This document shows, piece by piece, positions 8,047 to 15,076 of a stretch of DNA of 24,940 nucleotides. The position numbers and the translations under genes were made by a program. The number at the start of each line of letters is the position of its first letter. The stretch's first letter is position 1. Under the pieces are notes generated by a model, which had not been told where the DNA came from, searched no databases, and worked only from the letters and a program-made list of their open reading frames with translations. The stretch comes from DASTGO01 sp035719045 (lineage in GTDB: Bacteria; Actinomycetota; Actinomycetes; Actinomycetales; Kineosporiaceae). Where the stretch lies: positions 1 to 24,940 of the forward strand of contig DASTGO010000439.1 of the NCBI GenBank assembly GCA_035719045.1. The letters run 5' to 3'.

Positions 8047-9456
8047 TCAGGCGGTGGCCGGTACCCCTGCCAGCTCCTCCGGCCGGTCCTGCGGAAGGTG
8101 CAGGTGCTGTTCGGCCTCGGGGTTCATCAGGGCGTCGACGTCGATCAGCGACGGCCGGTCGAGCACCTCCTGCAGCCGCTCGGTGTCCAGGGCGCCCTGC
8201 CAGCGGGCGATCACCAGGGTGGCGACCGCATTGCCGATGAGGTTGGTCAGCGCCCGGGCCTCCGACATGAACCGGTCGATGCCGACGATCAGCGCGATGC
8301 CGACCGCGGGGATGGTGTCGCCGAAGGCGGTCAGCGACGCTGCCAGCGTGACCAGGCCCGCGCCGGTGACCCCGGCGGCGCCCTTGCTGGTCAGCAGCAT
8401 GAACAGGAGCAGGCCGATCTGCGTCGTCAGCGGGATGTGCCGCCCGGTGGCCTGGGCGATGAAGATCGCGCCCATCGTCAGGTAGATGCAGGTGCCGTCG
8501 AGGTTGAACGAGTACCCGGTCGGCACGGTGAGCCCGACCACCGACTTGTCCGCGCCGGACGCCTCCAGCTTGGCCAGCAGCCGCGGCAGCACGGTCTCGC
8601 TGGAGGAGGTCCCCAGCACGATCAGGAGCTCGTCCTTGATCAGCCGGATCACCTTGAACACCGAGAACCCGGCCAGCCGTGACACCACGCCCAGCACCAC
8701 GGCGATGAACAGGACGCAGGTCAGGTAGAAGGTGCCCATCAGTTGCGCGAGGTTGCCGAGCACCTGGGTGCCGTACTTGCCGACGGTGAAGGCCATCCCG
8801 CCGAAGGCACCGATCGGGGCGGCATACATGATCACCCGGATCACGCCGAACAGGACGTGGGAGACCGCGTCCAGGGCCCGGACCACGGGTTCCCCGCGGC
8901 GGCCCATGAAGCTGATCCCGACCGCGACCAGGATCGCCAGCAGCAGCACCTGGATCAGTTGGCCGTCGACGAACGCCGACGCGAACGACTTCGGCACCAG
9001 CGACAGGACGAAGCCCTGGATGCCGCCCTCGCTGGCCGTCTGTGCCGCACCCAGCGTCGCCTTCGCCTTGGCCGCGCTGACCGTCATGTGGAGGCCGGCA
9101 CCGGGCTGCAGGACATTGATCGCGACCAGGCCGATCACCAGCGCGATGATCGTCATGGCCATGAAGTAGCCGATGGTCCGCAGGGCGATGCCCCCGGCCT
9201 TGGCCAGGTTCCCCATCCCGGCGATCCCGACCACGACCGTGGTGAAGATCAGCGGGGCGATGACCACCTTGACCAGGTTGATGAACAGGGTGGCCAGCCA
9301 CTGCATGTCCGCGGCCTGCTTCGGCCAGGCCAGGCCGACCAGGACCCCGAGGACGATCGAGACCAGCACCCAGACGTAGAGGTGCTTGTAGAAGGGACGA
9401 CGCGCGGCGGGAGCCGCGGGGCCGGGAGGGGTCGTGCTGTGCGCGGTGGTTTCCAT
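8047..9456 (-). CDS. dctA: DctA-type dicarboxylate/amino acid:cation symporter
   Basis: This 469-residue member of the DAACS (SLC1-like) family takes up C4-dicarboxylates or acidic amino acids together with protons or sodium. The start (ATG 9456) has a strong AAGGAGG 6 nt upstream. Transmembrane segments begin at about residue 28 (VWVLVSIVLGVLVGLAWP). The family fingerprints are present: the serine-rich hairpin loop GTSSSETVLP (~275), PTGYSFNLDGT, a further hairpin near TSKGAAGVTGAG, and AFGDTIPAVGIALIVGIDRFMSEAR with the Asp of the cation and substrate site. Fumarate, succinate and malate are the usual substrates of the subgroup, but glutamate cannot be excluded. It is divergent from a TAXI binding protein, with a 12-bp palindrome between them. 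Confidence 0.92.
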   Translation of the reverse strand: METTAHSTTPPGPAAPAARRPFYKHLYVWVLVSIVLGVLVGLAWPKQAADMQWLATLFINLVKVVIAPLIFTTVVVGIAGMGNLAKAGGIALRTIGYFMAMTIIALVIGLVAINVLQPGAGLHMTVSAAKAKATLGAAQTASEGGIQGFVLSLVPKSFASAFVDGQLIQVLLLAILVAVGISFMGRRGEPVVRALDAVSHVLFGVIRVIMYAAPIGAFGGMAFTVGKYGTQVLGNLAQLMGTFYLTCVLFIAVVLGVVSRLAGFSVFKVIRLIKDELLIVLGTSSSETVLPRLLAKLEASGADKSVVGLTVPTGYSFNLDGTCIYLTMGAIFIAQATGRHIPLTTQIGLLLFMLLTSKGAAGVTGAGLVTLAASLTAFGDTIPAVGIALIVGIDRFMSEARALTNLIGNAVATLVIARWQGALDTERLQEVLDRPSLIDVDALMNPEAEQHLHLPQDRPEELAGVPATA

Positions 9457-9496
9457 GCGGCTCCTCCTTGAGTGCAGGTTCCCCGAGGGTGCGCAA

Positions 9497-9508
9497 GGTC
9501 ACGTGACC
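9497..9508. promoter_or_regulatory. Perfect 12-bp palindrome (candidate operator)
   Basis: GGTCACGTGACC is a perfect dyad lying 41 bp upstream of the dctA start and 131 bp upstream of the TAXI gene start. This suits a dimeric regulator, perhaps one acting on dctA. No direct evidence links it to a particular protein. Confidence 0.4.
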
Positions 9509-9639
9509 CGGACCACAACCGGCCGGGAACCTTCAGGTTGTCCTTACACAAGGAGGTGCCGGCGCCACCCGGCCACCTCGGGCGGTCCCGGAGCGCCGGC
9601 TGCGAGGTCCGCGCGATGGCGTGCTGCAATGACGGCACC

Positions 9640-10743
9640 ATGACGCATGCCCCGGACGGCCGGACCGGCGGTGACCGGAGCGGGACCGGTCCCGCCCCGG
9701 CCGGCGACCCAGCTCTGGTCACCGGTCCCGGCACTGCCGCCGACCTCGGCCCGGTCACCGGATCCGGCCCCGCTGCCGAGGGGGTCGCGGACCGGGTGCG
9801 GGACCGCTCCCGGCGGCTGCTGCTGCTCGGCGGGGCCGCAGCTGCGGCAGCGGGGACGGTGGGCCTGCTGCTGCGCGACCGCACCGGCCCACCGGTCCCG
9901 GCCTCACTGGTGCTGGCGACCGGACCGCAGGGGGCGGTCTTCGTCGAGGTGGGCAACGACCTGGCGAACGCGATCCGGGGCACCTCGCCCGGCACCTCGG
10001 TCAGGGTCCTGGTCACCGCCGCCACGGTGGACAACCTCGGCCTGCTCGCCGAGCGGCGGGCCGACCTCGCGTTCGGCGCCCTCGACGCGGTGGTCTCCGA
10101 CGACCGGGTCCGGACCGGGTCGATCACCGCGCTCTGCCGGCTGTACGACAGTTTCCTGCACCTGGTCGTGCTGGACGGGTCCCCGATCCGGGCGCTGACC
10201 GACCTCGCCGGGCACCGGGTGGCGGTGGGCGCGGCGGGCAGCGGGACGGAGTTCTCCGTGACAAAACTGTTGCAGGCGACCGGGATCCGCCCGGCGGCAC
10301 TGCCCAGGATGGGCCAGAACCCGGCGATGGACGCGCTGGCGGCCGGGTCGGTCGACGCGGCGTTCTCGCTCACCGGGTTCCCCACCCCGGCGATCACGAA
10401 ACTGGCTGGGCGGCAACGGATCCGGCTCGTCCCGTTGGGGGACTACTTCCGGACCCTGGACGGTGCGGTACCCCGGGTCTACGGCCCCGGACCCATCCCT
10501 GAGGGCACCTACCCCGAGGTGCCGTCGACCGAGAGCGTGTACGTGCCGAACGTGCTGCTGGCCCGCTCCGGACTACCCGACGAGGTGGTCACCTTCGTCA
10601 TCGGGGTGTTGCTGTCGGCGCAGTCGCGGCGGTACTGGGTGCACCCGGACAGCAGCCGGATCAACGTCCGCTCGGCGATCGCCACCGGACAGGTCGGCCT
10701 GCACCCCGCCGCCGTCACCTGGCTGCGCGACCACAAGCCCTGA
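9640..10743 (+). CDS. Membrane-anchored TAXI-family solute-binding protein (first paralogue)
   Basis: This 367-residue protein has a Pro/Gly/Thr-rich N-terminus (1-52), a Tat-like or N-in anchor (RSRRLLLLGG plus an Ala-rich helix, about 55-75) and a TAXI-type (TRAP-associated extracytoplasmic) binding domain. Recognisable blocks are TGPQGAVFVEVGNDLANAI, ATVDNL, YDSFLHLVVLDGSPI, VAVGAAGSGTEFSV and FSLTGFPTPAITKLA. There is no lipobox Cys, so the domain is probably tethered outside by its uncleaved helix. TAXI proteins normally feed a TRAP permease, but none is in the window. Neighbours are the divergent symporter gene dctA and a convergent two-component system, so a sensing role is an inference. 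ATG 9640 is preferred; ATG 9616 in the same frame is possible. Confidence 0.82.
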   Translation: MTHAPDGRTGGDRSGTGPAPAGDPALVTGPGTAADLGPVTGSGPAAEGVADRVRDRSRRLLLLGGAAAAAAGTVGLLLRDRTGPPVPASLVLATGPQGAVFVEVGNDLANAIRGTSPGTSVRVLVTAATVDNLGLLAERRADLAFGALDAVVSDDRVRTGSITALCRLYDSFLHLVVLDGSPIRALTDLAGHRVAVGAAGSGTEFSVTKLLQATGIRPAALPRMGQNPAMDALAAGSVDAAFSLTGFPTPAITKLAGRQRIRLVPLGDYFRTLDGAVPRVYGPGPIPEGTYPEVPSTESVYVPNVLLARSGLPDEVVTFVIGVLLSAQSRRYWVHPDSSRINVRSAIATGQVGLHPAAVTWLRDHKP

Positions 10744-10775
10744 CCGGCAAGTCCTGACCGGCAAGTCCTGACCGG
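10741..10775. repeat. 14-bp tandem repeat over a stop codon
   Basis: TGACCGGCAAGTCC occurs at 10741-10754 and 10755-10768, followed by a half copy (10769-10775). The first TGA is the stop codon of the TAXI gene. It almost fills the 43-bp gap to the convergent kinase gene and looks like replication slippage. Confidence 0.8.
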
Positions 10776-10786
10776 ACGGGTCGTGC

Positions 10787-12184
10787 TCAGCGGCCGGCGG
10801 GGGCGACCGGGACGGTGATCTCGACCCTCAGCCCGGGCGTGGCGTCCTGCAGTGCCAGCGACCCGCCGACGGAGGCGGTGAGCTCCGCGACGATGGCCAG
10901 CCCGAGCCCGCTGCCGGTGACGTTCTGCTGCTCCGGGGCCCGCCAGAACCGCCGGGTGGCCTGGACCCGCTGGCCGGGGTTCAGGCCCCGGCCGTCGTCG
11001 GTGACGGCGAGCACGACGGCGGGCTCCCCGCCCGGGGTGGTCCCGGCCCGGGCGCTGACCTCCACCCGGTGGCCGCCGCTGAGCCGCACGGCGTTGTCCA
11101 CCAGCTCGTCGAGCAGATGCCGCACCCCGCCCGGCGGGGACGCCGTGCGCAACCCGTCCGCGGCGCTGACGTGCAGCTGCATCCCGGCCGCCGCGCACCG
11201 GTGTTCCCAGGCGGGGACGGCCGAGGCCAGCACCTCGTCCACGTTCTCGGGTTCACCCGGCTCGTTGCCCAGCCGGGTCAGTGCGAGCAGCCCGTCCAGC
11301 AACCGCGTCATCGCCTGGACCTCGCTGCGGGCATCGTCCAGCTCTGCCCGGGCCGCCCGACCCGGCTCGCCCTCGGGGAGGGTGGCCCGCAGGTTGTCCA
11401 CGGCCAGCCGCAGCGTGGTCAGCGGGGTGCGCAGCTGGTGGCTGGCGTCGCCGACGAACTGCTGCTGCCGTTGCAGGGTCCGGGTGACGACGTCGGCCAT
11501 CCGGTCGAAGGAGGCCGCCAGGCGGCGCAGCTCGGGAGGCCCGGCCTTGAGCCCTGCCCTGGACTCCAGCTGCCCGGCGGCCAGCCTGCCGGCCGCCTCG
11601 TCGAGGCTGGCCACCGGGCGCAGCAGCCAGCGGGAGAACGGCACCGTGGCCGCGGCCAGGATCAGCGTGACCGCACCGGCCGCTCCCGCCAGATCCACCC
11701 AGCGGACCATCACCTCCTGCCGCAGCCGGGTGGTGGAGGACAGCGTGACGATCACCCCGATCGCCTCGGAGCCGGACCGGACCGGCACCGCGACGAGCAT
11801 CGTGGCCGGCCCGCCGGGGGTGACCGCATACGGCGGGTCCGGCCGTACCCCGCGCTCGGCCAGGTCGACGTTCGGGTCGTCACGGACCCAGGCCGGTGGC
11901 TGGGTGCCGTCGGCGGACAGCACGGCCTGGCCGTCCACCCGCAGCAGCCAGGCCTCGATGCCGTAGACCTCGTGGTAGCGGCTCAGCTCATCGGCCATCC
12001 ATGCGCTCGGGCCGCCGCCCAGGGCCCGGTCGGCCAGCGTGGCGAACCGGTCGGCATCCGCCAGCCGGTCCAGGTACATCTGCTGGGTGGCCCGGTCGGC
12101 GAGGATCCCCCCGATCGGCACGCTGAGCACCACCGCGAACGCCGCCAGCAGTGGCAGCAGTCCCAGGAGCAGCCGTCTCAGCAC
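10787..12184 (-). CDS. Two-component sensor histidine kinase
   Basis: This 465-residue membrane kinase starts at GTG 12184, overlapping the regulator's stop by 7 nt, so translation is coupled. Domains in order are: transmembrane helix (about 6-27), an extracytoplasmic sensor region of about 135 residues, a second helix (about 170-192), a HAMP linker beginning RPVASLDEAAGRLAAGQL, a HisKA domain with QQFVGDASHQLRTPL (phospho-accepting His249), and an ATPase domain with N-box DELVDNAV (Asn364), G1 VTDDGRGL and G2 GSGLGLAIV. All catalytic motifs are intact. It phosphorylates the OmpR-type regulator encoded just upstream. Its signal is unknown. The convergent TAXI binding protein and the nearby dctA suggest (inference) that it senses a carboxylate directly or through the binding protein. 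Confidence 0.93.
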   Translation of the reverse strand: MLRRLLLGLLPLLAAFAVVLSVPIGGILADRATQQMYLDRLADADRFATLADRALGGGPSAWMADELSRYHEVYGIEAWLLRVDGQAVLSADGTQPPAWVRDDPNVDLAERGVRPDPPYAVTPGGPATMLVAVPVRSGSEAIGVIVTLSSTTRLRQEVMVRWVDLAGAAGAVTLILAAATVPFSRWLLRPVASLDEAAGRLAAGQLESRAGLKAGPPELRRLAASFDRMADVVTRTLQRQQQFVGDASHQLRTPLTTLRLAVDNLRATLPEGEPGRAARAELDDARSEVQAMTRLLDGLLALTRLGNEPGEPENVDEVLASAVPAWEHRCAAAGMQLHVSAADGLRTASPPGGVRHLLDELVDNAVRLSGGHRVEVSARAGTTPGGEPAVVLAVTDDGRGLNPGQRVQATRRFWRAPEQQNVTGSGLGLAIVAELTASVGGSLALQDATPGLRVEITVPVAPAGR

Positions 12185-12918
12185 AGTTCGCCGCCCGGGT
12201 CGCCAGGCCCGGGATCCGTTGCGGCCGAGACAGTTTCGGGCCCGCCGGTGTGCAGCCGGTAGCCGACCCCACGGACGGTCTCGATCCGCACCCCGCCCTC
12301 CGCGGGCAGCTTCGCCCGCAGGGCCGCCACGTGGACGTCGAGGGTCCGCGAGGGAGTCTCGTAGGCGGCCTGCCAGATCTGGTCGATGATCCGGCTGCGG
12401 CTGACCACCTGGCCCCGGTGCGCCACCAGCAGCGCCAGCAGGTCGAACTCCTTCGGGGTCAGCTCCAGTGGCCGGCCGGACACCACCGCCCGGTGACCGT
12501 CGAGGTCCAGCTCCAGGCCGGGGAGCTCGATCCGGCCGAGCCGTTGCGGTGCGGCGCGTTCCGGGCGGGTGCGCCGGGCGACCGCCTCGATCCTCGCCAG
12601 CAGCTCGTCGACACCGAACGGCTTGACCACGTAGTCGTCCGCGCCGGAGCGCAGGCCCAGCACCCGGTCCTTCGGCATCCCCCGGGCGGTGACCATGATG
12701 ATCCCCGCGCTGCCCCGCCGCCGCAGCTGCCGGCAGACCGCGATCCCGTCGGCGTCGGGCAGCCCCAGGTCGAGCAGCACGATGTCGGCCGGGGCGGCGG
12801 CGAGCGCATCGGCGGCGGTGGCCACCCTGGCGACCTCGAACCCCGCCCGGACCAGCGCCGTCACCAGTCCGCGGGCGACCCGGTGGTCGTCCTCCACGAC
12901 GAGGATGCGCATCCGCAT
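12178..12918 (-). CDS. OmpR/PhoB-family response regulator
   Basis: This 246-residue regulator has a receiver domain (about 3-115) and a winged-helix DNA-binding domain (about 130-230). The acidic pocket is VVEDD, the phospho-acceptor is Asp49 (DIVLLDLGLPD), and Thr76 (MVTAR) and Lys98 (DDYVVKPF) complete the active site. The output domain shows the family's ELTPKEFDLLALL, SRTLDVHVAALRAKL and VRGVGYRL blocks. It is the first gene of an operon with the histidine kinase. Start ATG 12918 gives MRMRILVVEDD; the ATG six bases later is also possible. Members usually bind direct repeats with a period of 10-11 bp. Such a repeat exists at 16149-16168 near the second TAXI gene, but a link is only a guess. 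Confidence 0.93.
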   Translation of the reverse strand: MRMRILVVEDDHRVARGLVTALVRAGFEVARVATAADALAAAPADIVLLDLGLPDADGIAVCRQLRRRGSAGIIMVTARGMPKDRVLGLRSGADDYVVKPFGVDELLARIEAVARRTRPERAAPQRLGRIELPGLELDLDGHRAVVSGRPLELTPKEFDLLALLVAHRGQVVSRSRIIDQIWQAAYETPSRTLDVHVAALRAKLPAEGGVRIETVRGVGYRLHTGGPETVSAATDPGPGDPGGELC

Positions 12919-12990
12919 ACCGTGCCATCCCCACCCCGCAGTGGTCCACGACGGGGTGCGGCGGGGCTGAGGTGAGGTGGGACCTCGGAC

Positions 12991-13028
12991 GCGCGCGATC
13001 CCCGCCGGCGACGACGGGGATCGCGCGC
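12991..13028 (-). terminator. Hairpin terminator after the metalloprotease gene
   Basis: Perfect 14-bp arms (12991-13004 and 13015-13028) flank a 10-nt loop, 10 nt beyond the metalloprotease stop codon on the minus strand. There is no U-rich tail, which is common for terminators in GC-rich actinobacteria. It also insulates the regulator-kinase operon from read-through. Confidence 0.75.
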
Positions 13029-13038
13029 AGGTGGACGG

Positions 13039-14664
13039 TCAGCCGTTGGGGCTGGCGACCCGCGAGGCGGCAGCGGCGTTGTCGGCCGCGGCCTGGGTGC
13101 GCTGGGTGCCGGTCACGCAGACGTCGTCACCGAGGTAGGCCTCGCGCCACACGTAGCCGTTGATGCAGGTGTGCGGCCCGTAGGGCCCGTTCACCCAGCG
13201 GGAGGAGGCGGCGGCGTTGTCGGCGGCGACCTGGGTGCGGGTGGCGCCGGTGACGCAGACGTAGTCGACCTTGTTGGCCTCCCGCCAGACGTATCCGTTC
13301 ACGCAGGTGTTGGGGCCGTACACCAGCCGGGCCGGATTGGCCCGGGATGCCGCGGCGGCGTTGTCGGCCGCGGCCTGGGTGCGCTGGGCGACGGCCACGC
13401 AGACGTCGTCACCGGTGTAGGCCTCGCGCCACACGTAGCCGTTGATGCAGGTGTGCGGCCCGTAGGGCCCGTTCACCCAGCGGGAGGAGGCGGCGGCGTT
13501 GTCGGCGGCGACCTGGGTGCGGGTGGCGCCGGTGACGCAGACGAGGTCGCCGGGCCTGGCCTCCCGCCAGACGTACCCGTTCACGCACCGGGTGGTCATG
13601 TTGGTGGTGACCGTGACAGGGACGGTGTGGTTGGAGACGGCGCCGACCTGGATCGACACGCCGTTGGCGGTCAGCGACGTGATCGGGTTGCGGGTGGCGG
13701 GCACTCCCCGCTGCAGGTACGGGGTGCCGCTCTTCACCTCGTGGATGAGCGCCGTCTCTGCGGGGATGCCCTGGCTCACGCCGAGCGGGCTGCGCAGCTC
13801 GACGGTGTAGTAGTGGTTCAGGTCCGCCGGGTCGAACGGGATCCGCAGGAGCTGGACGCCAGAGGTGGCCGGGGTCTCCAGGGAGGACAGGGTGTACGTC
13901 GCCGTCGAGCGGCCGTCAGCCCCTGCGGTGACGACGCGGTTGGTGGGCAACCACCCGAGCTTGTCCAGGTGGTAGGCGTTGAGCCCGACGGCGCTGGCGC
14001 CGAACTGCGGCGTCTGCACCGCATAGGTGGCCTGCGCGCTCATCTCGTCCCAGGTGTCGTCGTATTCGCCCGGGGCGGACCAGGAGGCGTTCTGGTAGCT
14101 GGTGTCGTTGGAGAACGAGTGCCCCAGGTTGTAGCCGTGCAGCATCTCGTGGACGGCGAAGCGGTCGTTCAGCGCCCCCGGGTCCAGGTACACCTGGCCA
14201 CCGGCGCTACCGGCGTCGATCCCCTGGTTCACCGAGGCGACCACGCGGTTACCTGCCGGGACGGTGTAGCCGCCCGCCTTGGCCGCGGCCACGCAGTCCT
14301 GGATCCGGGTCCAGCGGTCGCGCTGCTGGGACTGCGCCAACGTGTAGGGCAGTGTGTACCAGCCGTGGACGGTCGACCCCCGGAGGGTGACCTTCCCGCG
14401 GGACACCGTCGAGAAGTAGTCCTGGGCGCCGCCCTTGCCGGCCCCGGACTCGGTGAGGAAGTCCTGGAAGAACGACAGCGGTTTCGGTTCGTCGGTCGTG
14501 CCGCTGAACTTGCACAGGAGTACCGACCAGGAGGTCGCCCCCTCGATCGGAACCGCCTGTGCGGATCCTGCCGTCAGCCCGAGCGAACCGGCCGCGACCA
14601 CGATCGCCGCGGTCCCCCACCTGGTCCAGCGTCGTGCTGCAGTCATTGCTCCCGTATGCGCCAT
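13039..14664 (-). CDS. Secreted metzincin-like zinc metalloprotease with four C-terminal NGYVWREA repeats
   Basis: ATG 14664 has GGAGG 7 nt upstream and gives a 541-residue precursor. A signal peptide ends near SAQA (about residue 38). The catalytic domain (about 40-350) has HEMLHGYNLGH, an HExxHxxxxxH zinc site (His172, Glu173, His176, His182), and a WDEMS Met-turn (Met208). This resembles gametolysin-type metzincins, although the usual Gly before the third His is Asn. The C-terminus (about 359-540) holds four repeats of about 47 residues with the pattern C-(V/I)-NGYVWREA-x3-D-x-VCV...RTQ-x-AADNAAA. Similar repeats occur in other secreted actinobacterial proteins and may bind a surface or the cell wall; their function is not established here. 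It probably degrades proteins outside the cell. It stands alone with its own terminator and a candidate operator upstream. Confidence 0.85.
   Translation of the reverse strand: MAHTGAMTAARRWTRWGTAAIVVAAGSLGLTAGSAQAVPIEGATSWSVLLCKFSGTTDEPKPLSFFQDFLTESGAGKGGAQDYFSTVSRGKVTLRGSTVHGWYTLPYTLAQSQQRDRWTRIQDCVAAAKAGGYTVPAGNRVVASVNQGIDAGSAGGQVYLDPGALNDRFAVHEMLHGYNLGHSFSNDTSYQNASWSAPGEYDDTWDEMSAQATYAVQTPQFGASAVGLNAYHLDKLGWLPTNRVVTAGADGRSTATYTLSSLETPATSGVQLLRIPFDPADLNHYYTVELRSPLGVSQGIPAETALIHEVKSGTPYLQRGVPATRNPITSLTANGVSIQVGAVSNHTVPVTVTTNMTTRCVNGYVWREARPGDLVCVTGATRTQVAADNAAASSRWVNGPYGPHTCINGYVWREAYTGDDVCVAVAQRTQAAADNAAAASRANPARLVYGPNTCVNGYVWREANKVDYVCVTGATRTQVAADNAAASSRWVNGPYGPHTCINGYVWREAYLGDDVCVTGTQRTQAAADNAAAASRVASPNG
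13135..13543. repeat. Duplicated block inside the metalloprotease gene (127 bp identical, period 282 bp)
   Basis: Positions 13135-13261 and 13417-13543 are identical over 127 bp. The 282-bp spacing equals 94 codons, or two 47-residue protein repeats, so the array has an A-B-A-B form. It arose by recent duplication of a two-repeat block or is kept uniform by gene conversion. Confidence 0.9.
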
Positions 14665-14723
14665 CTGCTCGCCTCCGAGTTCCACCATGACGGTCCTGGC
14701 GTCAACGATCATGGAGGCCATTC

Positions 14724-14756
14724 ATCACCGTGTCCTTGAAAGTGGACACAGGTGAT
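14724..14756. promoter_or_regulatory. Inverted repeat upstream of the metalloprotease gene (candidate operator)
   Basis: ATCACCGTGTCC (14724-14735) and GGACACAGGTGAT (14744-14756) pair over 12 bp with one bulged base around an 8-nt spacer. It sits 60-92 bp upstream of the protease start on the minus strand, a normal place for a repressor or activator site. The rest of the 14665-15076 gap shows no gene that I can support. Confidence 0.45.
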
Positions 14757-15006
14757 ATCCCTCTCATGTCGGGCCGCATCCGAAGTGCCGGACGAGGAGC
14801 CCGCTCCGCCGAAGCACGCATGCCGGCCGGCCGCCCCTCGGCGGAGACCTGTCGCTGCACATCTCGGTAGACCTGGGGAGAAGTCGGGTCGCCTGATAGC
14901 CGGAGCTCATCGGACGGCAGGCCCGACAGGGTCGGCTCCGCGGCAGGAGTTCGGCACCGTCCCGCCGTACCGGCGGGTGTTCGCGGTTGCCCGGCGGCCG
15001 TGATCC

Positions 15007-15063
15007 GTTGCGGCGGTGTCGGATCCGCCCGCGGGCGGCCCGGTCCTGTTGCGGCGGTGTCGG
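15007..15063. repeat. Direct repeat flanking a GC palindrome, possible terminator
   Basis: GTTGCGGCGGTGTCGG occurs at 15007-15022 and 15048-15063. Between them lies the perfect 14-bp palindrome CCGCCCGCGGGCGG (15025-15038). It is just beyond the stop codon of the minus-strand gene at 15077, so the hairpin may end its transcript. A repeat with no function is equally possible. Confidence 0.4.
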
Positions 15064-15076
15064 TGGCGGGGCGACG

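Noticed and set aside
9550..9560. Shine-Dalgarno-like AAGGAGGTG before the TAXI gene
   Set aside because: No ATG, GTG or TTG follows at 5-12 nt, and the TAXI start codons lie 60 nt or more away. It may be chance or the end of an untranslated leader.
12185..12949. Extended kinase frame upstream of 12184
   Set aside because: It overlaps the response regulator in another frame and reads as low-complexity Arg/Gly/Ala. The kinase with its first membrane helix begins at GTG 12184.
14757..15006. Small RNA or riboswitch in the gap upstream of the protease
   Set aside because: I looked for tRNA, riboswitch cores and strong stems, and saw only short scattered complementarity. The open frames here lack family sequence or a ribosome site.
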